Assembly (NCBI RefSeq): GCF_014633365.1
Contig: NC_068339.1
Coordinates: forward strand, 2,299,001 to 2,363,000
Direction of reading: 5' to 3'
Length of the DNA: 64,000 bases
Source of the DNA: Diospyros lotus
Taxonomy: Eukaryota; Streptophyta; Magnoliopsida; Ericales; Ebenaceae
The position numbers and the translations under genes are program-made. Below are positions 45,621 through 56,206 of this stretch, piece after piece. Position 1 is the first letter of the stretch. Every line of letters starts with the position of its first letter. A model generated the notes under the pieces. The model did not search any database and was not told the DNA's origin. It saw only the letters and a list, made by a program, of their open reading frames with translations.

Positions 45621-46297
45621 GTTCTTCTGTTGATTTGTGACCAGATAGTTCCTTTGGCGCCGTTACCTTAAGATACGAGGCATGATTTGATCCTAACTCT
45701 CATATTGTCTTTAAGGGGATTTTTAATGACAAAAAACAATTTTTAAATTTATATTAAATTTTATACGTAAAAAGTTTGTAGTACTTTGAGATTGCGTGAT
45801 TTATGGCAATGGATTATGTTGAACAGTTGTTGCAGCATGTGGTGTAGAACCTTTTTCGTTGGTACTGCAACGATTTCAATTCCAGTTGGACTTGTTAACT
45901 CATTCGGCTGAATCCAAGAGGAGTCATTTTATTATCAAAGCTTCCAATATTGCACACATTAGAAGTTTTGTGGTTAGAAAGGGAAATAAATTGTTCTTGA
46001 AATGGATCTTAAGAAATGATAGGTTTCTTTCTTTCTTCTTTTGTGCTAAACTGTAGGCTTCTTTCTAGATCAAGTAAACCACAGGCCTCTCTCTCTCTCT
46101 CTCTGGCAATCTTTGCAAAAGCATATTAGGGTTTTTGGTTCCATTCTTTGGATGTGTACTGTAGGATTTGATTTCCATCTAGTTTCAAGGGGATTTTGTT
46201 TGTTTGTTCTCCATTTATAAATTATTTGCTTGTTGGTTGCGGTCTTGATTCACTGTTTGGAACTCCGTCAATCTGTATTTAGCTGCTATGGATACTT
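45621..46297 (+). repeat. Noncoding array segment
   Basis: Contains the uninterrupted target of the 38383 element (about 45888), a (CT)n run at about 46086-46104, and the repeat gatttgatttccatctagtttcaaggggattttg, which precedes most CCCH fragments. No gene. Confidence 0.55.
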
Positions 46298-46500
46298 GCA
46301 GGGGAGGTAGGCGTGAAGCTGGCAACAGTGCTAGTGGTGGCTTGAGGAACTCTTGTCATGAAATGGCACCCATTCCAGCTGGTAGAGGCATCAAATCCAA
46401 GCCAGGCATAAAGTTTTCAGCACTGCTGGCTGTCCATTTGGGAAAACTGCCACCTCATTCGCTATGTTCCTGGTGGATTTCGAGTTGATTGTTATTGACA
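46298..46500 (+). pseudogene. CCCH zinc-finger (C3H14-like) fragment
   Basis: RREAGNSASGGLRNSCHEMA, then GRGIKSKPG, then finger 1 with one base missing: ttcagcactgctggctgtccatttgggaaaactgccacctcattcgctatgttcctggtgg corresponds to FSTAGCPFGK.CH..HYVPGG. Only this copy and that at 61190 keep the Lys-Phe-Phe-Ser part of the finger. The 66-codon open frame 46288-46488 results from the missing base. Confidence 0.75.
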
Positions 46501-46894
46501 GTTGAGATATCATAGCTTAGCTTTTCATTTGCCAGGAATGGGAAATTTGTATCTATAGTTTATGCGGGTAGGAAAATATGAAATTTGTATCAAATTTGTT
46601 TGTATGCGACTCATGTTTTGTTATAAATATATGATATTTGTCTTTTCACTTGATTTATAATTTAATTCTTGTACGTGTTTGTCTTGTAATGGTAAAGGAG
46701 TAGGTCTTCAATGTATATTCAGTTTTCATTTTTTTTCTCTAGAAGAAAAAACACAAAGTGTAAAGAATACAATCACGCAAAGCTGTAGAAAGAACAACAC
46801 AGACGAAATACTCTTTTGAAACCTCCTTACGAGGCGTCTAGATGCCCTTTTGCGCCAATCAATTCTGAAGTTTTTTAGAATACCGTGCATTACA
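46501..46894 (+). repeat. Noncoding array segment
   Basis: Repeats about 61385-61760 (ggaatgggaaatttgtatctatagtttatgcgggtagg; gaagaaaaaacacaaag). No gene. Confidence 0.55.
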
Positions 46895-47300
46895 CAAGTG
46901 TATTAGAATCTGTTTTCTGTTTGTACTATCTGTTCCAAATATTGTAGAAGTCACACTTCCATCATTCATCATTTTGATCTCCGCATGATGTACGGTGAGT
47001 ATTCTCTACATTTAGATCTTATGTGCCCTGTTCTCTCTCTCTCTCTCCTATGGGTTAGCCCAAGAAGGATGGGTCTGAAGTAAAGACACTGGCCAGTGAT
47101 CGTGGCCAGTAGCCTTAGAATGCGGTGGATTCTGCTGCTGATGCTGACGGTGCCACTACTGTTGTTGGTGATGGGGTGTTGGTTGCTGGGGTTCAGGCAA
47201 TGCTGTCAGTCTAGCTGTGGGACTGGCTGTCAGGATCTGGTGTGACTAACAAGGCCCAGAAAGCTTACAGGAAGCCTTTGGGTTGCCCAAGGAAGGTACA
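46895..47300 (+). pseudogene. AT-hook-like gene fragment, copy 3
   Basis: One frame reads PKKDGSEVKTLASD, a stop, then NAVDSAADADG, VVGDGVLVAGVQAMLS, and after a frame change KAYRKPLGCPRKVHSV. It is more decayed than copy 2 (29175) and shares the linker DSAADAD with copy 4 (61765). Confidence 0.4.
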
Positions 47301-47915
47301 TTCTGTTGCGACTTTGCTATAATAATGATTTAATGGACAACTGCTATGAACTTGTGTTGAAGTTTGTTGTTTTATTGGCTTTGATTTTACATTTTTACTG
47401 TTGGTTATTCAAGTGAGGTCTTATTTATTAGTGGTCTCCAATAAATGTAGTGAGCAAAGCTTTAAAATTTCTTTAAGAACTAGTTTTGAGCCCTTAAGAT
47501 AGCTGTGAATTCCAGATTCGAATCTAATGGGCTGTTAAACTCCAGATTTGGGATCTAATGATTGATAGCTGTGAAACATTTGTTGATCACCTCAGCATCA
47601 CAAACAATGAACACGTACAATGAAGTGGAACAACTTTAATGCTGAAAGGAATAGTCCTGCTACCTTGATACTACTGGTGCATGCCAAATCTATTAAACAA
47701 CTTTAATTTTATGAAATCATTTGCTTTAAGTGGAACAAAATGGGACATAAGTAACATGGAATATAAAAATATATCAGAGTTGCATTATTGCAAAAACTTG
47801 TACTTATGTGGTTCGAGGGGAAATGAACTGTTCTTAAAATGCATGTTATGAAATTATAGGTGTCTTTATTTCTTTGTTTTTTCTTAAACTATGGGCTTTT
47901 CTCCAGAGGTCAAAT
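47301..47915 (+). repeat. Noncoding array segment
   Basis: Repeats 21270-22840 and 62120-63490 in shortened form (attaagatagctgtgaattcc; tgatggatcac-like; ggaacaaaatgggacataag). No gene. Confidence 0.55.
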
Positions 47916-48600
47916 TAATAATAATCATGCTAGCATGTCATGAAAGATTAATAATAGTGAGCAAATGACTTAGTTGCTCTTTTTCTTTTCATAACAGATG
48001 CTTAACTGTGTGTTTGTGGGTATGGGAAAGCAATTATTGATGCCACATGGTAGTTGATCTATGGATTCATGTGCATGGTACCGTTTACTCGCATTTAAAA
48101 GTCTCTCTCTACCATACCATTTTGCATTCTCTATTTAGTTTTGCCTATTGTTCTACGTTTTTACTCTCATTATTCTTTTAGCCCGCTGCTTGCAATTTGT
48201 TGATGTTGTGGGCACGGTTGCTCTCATCGTTTCTATTAATGTCTGTTATGAGACCAAGCATTTTAGCTTGGTTTGCCTGCAATTCTATATTGCTATGTGT
48301 GTGTTTACTCGTGTTTTCTGCCCTGTCTATTATTTGGTTTGGATATGTAATACCAGACTATTAATTTATAAAAGTTAGTTGGATTTCTTAGGTAATGGTG
48401 GGTCCCTATGCGTGAAATCCTAGTGATCCTTTGATGCATGCATGAGTACATTGGTCAGTTTTTGCTTGGACTAATTTTTGTAGTCTTATGTTTTTCTTGT
48501 TTCATGCAACCTCAGAAAGTGTCTCATTCTGTTTTCAACTCTCAGGATTGGCACTGACATTCCAGGTGATGTTGATCCCACTTTGGGTAAAAAACTGATA
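47916..48600 (+). pseudogene. MFT-like remnant: promoter, exons 1-3 (decayed)
   Basis: Paralogue of 34181-35400 without the solo LTR. Promoter (gatgccacatgg; gcatttaaaag at about 48090), exon 1 remnant at about 48170-48265 (no ATG: ttattcttttagcccgctgc), exon 2 remnant at 48393-48455 (gtaatggtgggtccctatgcgtgaaatcctagtgatcc), exon 3 at about 48547-48587 reading IGTDIPGDVDPTLG with donor ggtaaa. Exon 3 is the best kept part. Confidence 0.78.
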
Positions 48601-49370
48601 ACTCATCTAGCCTTTTTGGTTGATCTGTTTTGTCTCTTTTTTGCCGAAAAAATGAATGTCTGCCTGTGTTAGGTGATTTATTCTCCTTCCTGGACATCTG
48701 TGTGCATCGGAGTGTCTCTGAGGTCGTGTACCTCATTTCCGTTTGTGCTGGAATGGTTTGCATTCTTTTGTCCTTGTTGTATTACATCCATCTAAAAGTT
48801 TATAACAGGATCCCAAAGCTGCTGTTCTTTTATTTTACCCTTTTTGCTCCCTTATATTTTGTTTTGAACTGATTTGTTTTATGTGGAACAAAATGGTATA
48901 TAACAAACATGGAAATAGCATAGCTGCCAATATTGCCACTCCACTATGTTCTGGAGAACTGACAGTGAGGCGGGCTCTGGTGGCAGGCCAGAAGTGCTGT
49001 GAGCGCCGCACGCACAGTGGCCGAACAGTCAAAGGAAGCCTGTGGAAGTCATTGTTTCCGGGATATCAATGGTGGACTTCTTCCCTTTTCAGTCTGTCTT
49101 GACCATCCCCTGCCATTGCTCTAAAATATGTCTTGTAGAATAATTATAAGCTTCTTGTTTTCTTATTTTTTGCCAAACTGTTTGCTTCTTTCCAGGTCAA
49201 ACAAATAAGATTCATGCTACCTGTTCTTTGTCTGTGTCTGTCTGTCTCTCTTGGGTTGGGTGGTCTTTGCAAACCGTATTAGGGTTTTTTCCACAATCTT
49301 TGGATCTGCTGTAGGCTTCGGTTTCCAAAGTTTCAGTGGGCTTTTTGTTTGTTTGTTTACCTTTTATACT
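48601..49370 (+). repeat. Array segment with a decayed unidentified exon
   Basis: Paralogue of 35401-36190. The exon-like stretch at about 48955-49055 reads DSEAGSGGRPEVL, then a stop, then further decay (ggccgaacagtcaaaggaagcctgtggaag). Confidence 0.45.
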
Positions 49371-50772
49371 CTTTAAATCTTTCTAGGTTAATACCGATCA
49401 AACAAGGAAAGGAGAGTTTCGGGTTCGAGGTCCAAGCAATTTTTTTCCATCGGTCAGCTGAAGAAGAAGGTGGTGTTTATTTCTTTGATTCTTTTTTTTG
49501 TTTCCTTTCTTGTTCTAATTGCTTTCGGACCTGTTTTTAATTCTATTCTCCTTTTGCTGCTTGTTCAGGAAAGGAAGGAGACAATTGAGGGTTTCAGTAT
49601 GATTGGAAGACTCAATTGACTGATTGCTTCAGGTGGAGGGATCACAATCTGACCAATTATCCGACCCACCGGCAAATCTTGCATCTAATGGATTTTTTTT
49701 TTCCTGTGCTGCAATTTATGTTGTAGTAGGATTAGCAGTTAGAAGTGGGACCTGGTGGCCAGCCTGAATTACCATTTGGCCCACGTTCACAGTGGCCGGA
49801 ACAGTTAAAGAGAGCCTGCAGAAATCCATTCCCATTGGTATAAGTTTTCTTTTCTCCCATCAAATTGGTTTATATCTTCTTTCTCTTTGTGGGTGTCTCT
49901 GGTGAAGTTTATCAAACTTGAACAGTGGCCAGGGAAAAGCAAAAGAAAGATATGAATTTGATTGAATGATTCATTCCAGGCAATCAAAGGCCATAATTTA
50001 ATTTGCCATCGTCCTGTGCTGGGTGGTATGGTTTCCCAGAATAGGGTTTTTGACTGCTTAAAGACATGCTTCTTTTTGAACTTCTTTTTTATTCAAGTTG
50101 TATTTTGGCAAATCTAAGCTTCTAATGTCAACAGAGATGCTGGAGAGACTCCACTTGTAACTTTTCATGCTGGAGTATTTTCCTTAAAAAACCCATATTT
50201 TCTTTCTTTTTTTTCCGTTATAAATGTGATGCCCATAGAGAAGTTCATCATGACAAGGCATAAAAAGCGATATGCTTAGCCCATTTAATGTAGAAACCTC
50301 TTGCACTTGTAAGAAAGCCTGTATGCTTATAGAGGCATGCTACATTGAATAGTTGAAAGCAAAACCCAATTATTAATTCCACCAATTATGGATCCTCCCG
50401 TAAGTGATTATGCTCATGGTTGATTCTTCATGTCAGTTTATTAATTTCGTGGATTCATCAAATTCGGATGGACTTACAGGTTTGGCATGACTTTTTAGAT
50501 GTGGTATAATTTGATGGTAGATTTGGTCAAGCGTTGCCATGCTTCTGCAGAAGCTTTTTTACTCTCTCCACAGATGCTGGTTGGGATTAAACTACTTTCT
50601 TGATAGTTCTAACTTCTATGTGCCATTCCATGTGAACACTTTACCTGAAATTCCTTCTCTTGTTGAATAGGCATTTACTTGAGACAAAATGAACCGAAGA
50701 AATTCTATTTTGATGCTTAATGACTTGATTTGTTGGCCTCTTGTGTTGCCCTTGGAATTTCTTTTGGTGTAG
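49371..50772 (+). pseudogene. Recurrent first exon unit (ATG at 49599) and following noncoding DNA
   Basis: Leader (caaacaaggaaaggagagtttcgggttcgagg), 5' UTR-like intron, then ATGATTGGAAGACTCAATTG with the same stop in codon 7 as at 36425. The fragment tgggacctggtggccagcctg...cagtggccggaacagttaaag follows at about 49747. From about 49860 noncoding sequence repeats 36720-37440 and continues (50220-50560) to the PPC exons. Confidence 0.5.
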
Positions 50773-51080
50773 GTGGCTTTGCTATCATCACAGCTGGTGG
50801 AAAGCTCACTCCATATGTGCATCAACCGTGATGCCAGGAGAGGTAAGAATGGATATAGAAAATAGGGCTGTTTAGTTTAGTCCTGGTTATTTTAATTAAA
50901 TTGGCGATCTTACATGAGATGCTGCATTTTTTATTTTGTAGAATATTGTACAAATAGTAAAGTTATTTCCTTAAGAGTGGTCGAGCCGCTTGTGTTTTCT
51001 CTGCTACTGGTCCGGTTTCTGTTGTTGACATTATGCCTGATGGTTTCGGTGGCTTTGCCTCAAGATATGGGGCATGGTTT
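50773..51080 (+). pseudogene. AHL-like PPC-domain exons
   Basis: Exon at 50773-50842 (after gtgtag) reads GFAIITAGGKLTP, then a decayed form of HVITVNPGE (gtgcatcaaccgtgatgccaggagag), and ends at donor |gtaaga. The next exon, from about 50942 after gtag, reads NIVQIVKLF, then after a frame change SGRAACVFSATGPVSVVDIM and PDGFGGFAS. Exon border GE|DI and the block (D)IVQ..KS..QSG.RA.CVLSA.GPVS match the PPC domain of AHL proteins. AHL proteins are nuclear DNA-binding regulators. This copy retains the longest PPC stretch; it still has stops. Confidence 0.65.
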
Positions 51081-53099
51081 GATCCTAACTCCATGTTTTT
51101 ACATCTTCTGGGTTTTGCTTTCAATTCTAACTTCATTTTTTGGGATGAGAGTTTGTCTCATTCATGCACCTGTAAATAAATTATTTTATTATATAATTCT
51201 CATTTAAAGTGAAAATAACATGATAAGTATTTATAAAGAACGAAAAATTAAATTGAAAAGGATTGTCATTTTTTTTTTTCTTCTCAAAATGAGAGAAATG
51301 AAATGATCAATACTATTTTTCAAGAACTGTGCTTAATTCTTAAATTTTTTCCTAAATGAGGTAGTCAACATGCAATAATTTCCTTAATTGCAAAATAAAT
51401 TTTGGGGAATCCAAAACTAAATTATCTGTTAGCTGCTTGTTTATCCCTGCTTAAAAAGAAGTTATAATAAATTAAACTTTTGAAATTTCTATTATTATAA
51501 GGTTATTATTTAGTTAAGTGAAGCCTTATATAGCTATCATTTTTAGTGTATATTCTTTTGGCATGATATAACGCCCCACAAAATAGGTCGCGATAAACAT
51601 TAGTGGTGTGCATTGCTTGTTTCCTGCCAAAATTGTTAGAGGGGCTTTTTTCTGACAAAAATGACAAACATATGTTGATTAATACAATTAAATTTGGATG
51701 ATTGTTGTTGAATAATAGCCTATTCTTCGACATATTTATAACTATATGTAGAAGATGCCCTTTTCGGGATGATCGCCTTTAAGATGGGAATCTTTGAATT
51801 AAGTTCACCTGTTTTCATTTTTTTTTTCTTTTCCTTCGGTTCAACTCTTAAATGCATTCCTATTCTCTCTTGTATAGGTTATCCTTCCCTTGCATGGGCT
51901 TATCGCTATTTATACTTTGTCTCTTTTCTCTATGTATATTGAAAATCATAATTTCTTCCATGTTTTTCATTTGTTTGCAACTGGCTCTAAATATAGAACA
52001 ACTTCAATTTTATCTTTGGAGAGTAGTTCAGTTTTAGGCCTGCAAAATGGTTGAAATGAGTTAGTTGTATATAGAACAGCCCCTTTCTGCTTTCTCTATA
52101 TGTTGCTTATTGCTATTATTTCTCTAATGTTTTTTTTTTTTTAAATCATATGTAGATGTAGCCTGTTCTTCAACATATGTAATGTAGATGTAGAAGATGT
52201 GCTCTCTGGAATATCACTTTTAAGATTAGAATGGAATCAAATTTGAGTTTGATTCCTCTCGTAGCCTATTTGTTTATGATTGTAGCCTATTGTTTTAGAA
52301 TGGAATATCACTTTTATCATACAGCCTACTCTTTTTTTTTTTTTTGGCATGGATTTGTTGACTAATTCACGTTTTTCATTTTTTGGCAACTGGACTAAAT
52401 ATAGAACAACTTCAATTTTATTGTTGAAGTAATTTAGTTTTAAGCCTTGCTATATTGTTGAAATAAGTTAATTGTTTATTAGCTTTGATTTTTACTTACG
52501 CGCTATTTGTTACTAGCAGGCAGATGTAGTCTTTAGTTGTGCTATGGCCCTTGACGTACTATGATTACACAGTGCTTTCATACAGCCTATTATTTGTAGT
52601 CTTTAGTTGTGCTATGATTACACAGTGCTTATTGTATGTTGCTTATTGTTTTATATGGGCAATTTTTAATTGCTAATGATTGGAATCAGTGTTTAATTTG
52701 GTGTTAAATTTTATACATAAGAAATTTGTAGAAGTAGTTTTATATAGTATTCTGTAGCAGAATTGCTGTGGCATGTGGTGGACCGCATGCGTAATAGAAC
52801 AACTTCCAGTCCAGGTATACTTGTTAATCTTATTTCCATTTAGAACAGAATCCAAAAGCTGTTGATTTATTATTTTAGTCTTCTTCTTTTAGAGTTTGTT
52901 TTTGAATATTTTTGTTTTAAATGGAACAAAATGAGAAACAAGGAATGTGGAATGTAGAAATATATCAAAGTTGCATATACTGAATGCATTAGAACTCTGT
53001 GGTTAGAAGCGAAATAATTTGATCTTAAAATGGATCTTATGAAATGATATGCTTCATCCTTCTTTTTTCTGCTAAACTATCTTCGGCTATTTTCTAGGT
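51081..53099 (+). other. Noncoding array DNA
   Basis: 51100-51720 is AT-rich and lacks a paralogue in the 36-38-kb unit. From 51740 it repeats 37740-38380 (ccttgcatgggcttatcgc; ctttagttgtgctatggccc), with an internal local duplication at 52190-52340 and 52545-52640. The paralogue of the 38383 element's target at about 52806 is uninterrupted (ccagtccaggtatac). No gene. Confidence 0.5.
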
Positions 53100-53225
53100 G
53101 GAAGATGTCCAAAGTGGTTAGGAAGCAAATCCAAACCATGATCACAGTTCAGTGGCTGTCCATTTGGGGAGATGCTGCCTCCTTCACTATGTTCTTGAGG
53201 TCTGTTTCAAGCACGAAGTTTACTC
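53100..53225 (+). pseudogene. CCCH zinc-finger (C3H14-like) fragment
   Basis: gtggaagatgtccaaagtgg..taggaagcaaatccaaacc (SKSKP) leads to cagtggctgtccatttggggagatgctgcctccttcactatgttc, which corresponds to (S)GCPFG..C..LHYV. This preserves the spacing of the second half of finger 1 better than most copies, with His of CH changed. Confidence 0.6.
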
Positions 53226-54180
53226 TCGTTTGATTGCTTTGGAAGAGGCCGTGGTTGTATCCGATCGGGTTTGAAAGGTTTTGTGTTTGCGAGTGATCAT
53301 TTCCTAACTGTCGCAGCAGCTAGTACAGACAGGTCCATGACCCAAGCAACTTCTTTACCTTTAATGTGTATAGAGAGATATTTATATTTACTAATGTTTT
53401 AAATCTTAAATTCCGAAAAGAATCTAGAATGAGGAGTGTTGCCATACAAAGTTTAATAATTATAGATTAATAAAGAATGATTACGAGTATAAAAAGAAAA
53501 TATGGTAGTATTTTATTAATTAATTTAAAGCATACTGACAGTTGATGAACTTATTATTTTTTGTTATTATTAATGGGAAAGTCAGAACAAAAAGCTCCCT
53601 CTTAAATGTAGGGAAATTTTGTTGTAATATTCAAAAAGTACGATATTTACTGTAATTTGAAAAATATAAGAGGTCTGATAAAAAATTGGCCAAAATTAAG
53701 GGAGGTAAATGTAATTAAGAAATTTTTTATATGAATGGTACATGGTGTTTAAAAGTTTTTAGTTCCAGCAATCGAATCCAAAGAAACGAGAGTTTTATAT
53801 TAAGAGTCTTGTCATAAATAATTAATAATTTAAGAATTATAAATAAATAAAGAACAATTATGTTTGTAAAAAAAATAATATAATAGTTTTTTTATGAATT
53901 TACAACATATGTGATAGTGGATGAATTTATTTTTGTTAGTATTATTAATGAGAAAATCGAACAAAAAACTCACCCGAGGGAAATTTTGATGTAGCATTCA
54001 AAAGTGGTATATATTGTAATTTATAAAATGTAAGAGGTCCGGTCAAAATAGACCAAAATTGAAGGAGGTAAACGTAATTAAGAAAAAAATTGACAATTCC
54101 CCTATATATATAAGGGTATCGGGGGGGGGGGCAATAGACTCAAAACAAAGGGGATTCTTTTATGTTAGGGTTCCAAAATT
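53226..54180 (+). promoter_or_regulatory. AT-rich stretch with two recurrent promoter-like blocks
   Basis: Two tandem versions of the 39781 block: about 53640-53740 (no TATA: ttttttatatgaatgg) and about 54005-54125 (tatatatataagggtatcggg). The surrounding sequence (53400-53640 and 53810-54000) is a tandem duplicate (aataatttaagaattata.aaataaagaa; ttattaatg.gaaa). The second block precedes the first-exon unit at 54336. Confidence 0.45.
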
Positions 54181-54880
54181 TTGAATCCCAGCCTGAAGAA
54201 TCTGCATCCCGACGGAGAAGAAGGTGGTGTTATTTTATTTCTTTGTCTGTTTCAGTTCTTATTCTAATTGTTTTAATTTGTAGTATCCTGTTGCTCGCTC
54301 TCCAGGAATTGAAGGAAATTGTTTAGGGTTTCAAAATGATCGAGACACTCGATCGACCGCTTGTTCCTGAGGAGGGGGGGATCTCGCCCCGACCAACTAT
54401 CCGACGTTGTTTCCCACCCTCCGACGACCAGCGGTCGCCCTGTTCATTTCCAATTCTGGCATCCAACGGATTTTGCGTTGAAGGAGATCAACGGAGCAGT
54501 TCAAGAAAGCCTGTGGAAATTTCCTTGCGTCCTCCATTGGTGGATCCAAACCCTGCGGTCTGGCTCAATAGTAGCCTTCGGGGGATAATGTCTACCTTAC
54601 CAAAGGTATATGCTTACTTTTCTCCCATCAAAATCGGTTGTTTTCTCTTTCTGTTTGTGAGTGTTTTCTCTGTTCAAGTGTTTATGAAACCTGGCCGGTG
54701 TGGCCAGGGAAAAGGAAGAGAATATTATGAATTTCATCGAATGGCCCATTCCAGCCCATCAAAGGCCATAGTTTGCTTCGCCGTTGTCCTGCGCTGGATG
54801 GTATGGTTTCCTGGTGAATTTGGCATCATCGTTTGTGGTGGTTGTGGTGGACATCATAAGTCACAGTGGTAGGAATCAAT
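54181..54880 (+). pseudogene. Recurrent first exon unit (ATG at 54336)
   Basis: Paralogue of 39896-40620 with the fullest N-terminal reading: MIETLDRPLVPEEGGISPRP. A 178-codon frame (54336-54872) remains open only because of two extra bases relative to 40240 and continues through a donor-like CAAAG|gtatat (about 54603) into intron sequence, so the long ORF is not credible as a protein. SSRKPVE is conserved in frame. The 5' UTR-like intron ends at about 54304 (tctccag). Confidence 0.5.
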
Positions 54881-55557
54881 CCATTCTCTCTTTGGTTTTA
54901 CGTATTGGTTTTGTATAATGTTGTTTTGGCTTAACATGGCTTGCTTTTGCTAAAGAATAATGTTTCATACTGCTAAGAATTTTCTCGCAAACAAGCCCTA
55001 GATGCGTACTTGCCCCTTAATAGCAACTAAATCTACATGAACTAAAGTTGGGAATTGTTTACCACAAGGTGTCATCAGTGGTAGGCAAATAAATAAAAAG
55101 CACGCATGCTTTAACAGTGTTTTTTGAAGACACAAGGTTTCACTAATAATACCTCCTCATATTCTCAGTTGTCCATGCATGTGGTAACATGGCGTTCGTC
55201 CAGATGCTCCATCCACATGCAACAACCATACCGAACACTCCTCTCCTTAAAAATTTAATCAGTTTGTGCTCATCTTATCAAAGGTTCCTTATTCAGCTAC
55301 ATAATTAGCGAGAACTTGAGTTTTTAAGGCTGATAGTGGTTTATAATGGATGCCAAATTCACCCATCTAAGGATACGTCCAAATTTCATATAACTCTCAA
55401 CCATTTTGTAAGCAGGTTCTTCCTATCCCGAATTCATCTTAACCTTTCCCCAAATCTGTGTTGCTTTGAGATTTGAGTGAGGATGCATGCAGAATCAGTT
55501 GGATCGATCACTTGAGTCTCTTTATCATGCATTGCATGTCTTCATCAATGGGTAAAC
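54881..55557 (+). repeat. Noncoding segment, copy 2 of the 40-43/54-58 kb pair
   Basis: Aligns with 40621-41290. Ends at gggtaaac, where the Cassandra element is inserted. Confidence 0.65.
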
Positions 55558-56206
55558 TGTAATACCCCGAGAGTCAAGAGAAGTTAGTATATATCGAGGA
55601 TAGTGTAAGAAAGGAAACAACACCAGCTGGATACCTTTTGGGCTGAATGTTGGCAAAGAACTTTCAAGTTAAGCGTGCTTAACCTGGGGTAATCCAGGGA
55701 TGAGTGACCCCCTTGGGAAGTTCGCATAGGCCCATCAGGGTAAGTTGTTCCGGTCCTTTCTATCGCTCGAACGGGATGTTACAGGTGGTATCAGAGCCGA
55801 CCCCCGAGCCTCTGAGCGCGGTGGTGGGGCAAACCTCAGCGAGGAGGCTGAGTCCCGAGGAGGGTGTGTGTAGGCCCCTATGGGGGGTGCTTGTAGGCAC
55901 CTTAGGCGAATCCCACATCGATCATGCAAGGGGGGGGAGATTTGAGACCGGTTGTAAGGTCGTATGACGAGGACGTCATGTGCTTAAGGGGGAGAGAATG
56001 TAATACCCCGAGAGTCCAGAGAAGTTAGTATATATTGAGGATAGTGTAAGAAAGGAAACAACACCAGCTAGATACCTTTTGGGCTGAATGTTGGCAAAGA
56101 ACTCCCAAGGGGGTAATCCAGGGATGGGTGACCCTTCTAGGAAATTCGCGTAGGCCCATCAGGGTAAGTTGTTCCGGTCCTTCCTATCGCTCGAACGGGA
56201 TGTTAC
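55558..56206 (+). mobile_element. Cassandra-type TRIM retrotransposon
   Basis: 5' LTR 55558-55783 (TGTAATACC...GGGATGTTACA) and 3' LTR 55999-56206 (last bases eroded). PBS TGGTATCAGAGC at 55786-55797, complementary to initiator tRNA-Met, and purine tract aagggggagagaa just before the 3' LTR. The internal region is only about 215 bp with no coding capacity. Inside the 5' LTR, 55659-55725 resembles 5S rRNA: aagttaagcgtgctt (A box region) and gggatgagtgaccc...tgggaag (C box region). This combination defines Cassandra, whose LTRs carry a 5S-derived RNA polymerase III promoter. In the 3' LTR the A-box part is deleted while gggatgggtgacc (56121-56133) remains. The flanks taaac and tttac are a degraded 5-bp target duplication; 41279 is the empty site. 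Confidence 0.92.

Noticed and set aside
54336..54872. 178-codon open frame, one of the longest in the window
   Set aside because: The paralogue at 40085 differs by a two-base gap that shifts the frame, and the ORF runs through a donor-like CAAAG|gta into intron-like sequence. It is a first-exon remnant, not a protein.
55659..55725. A 5S rRNA gene
   Set aside because: Only part of 5S is matched and it lies inside an LTR with PBS and second LTR; it is the Cassandra 5S-derived segment.
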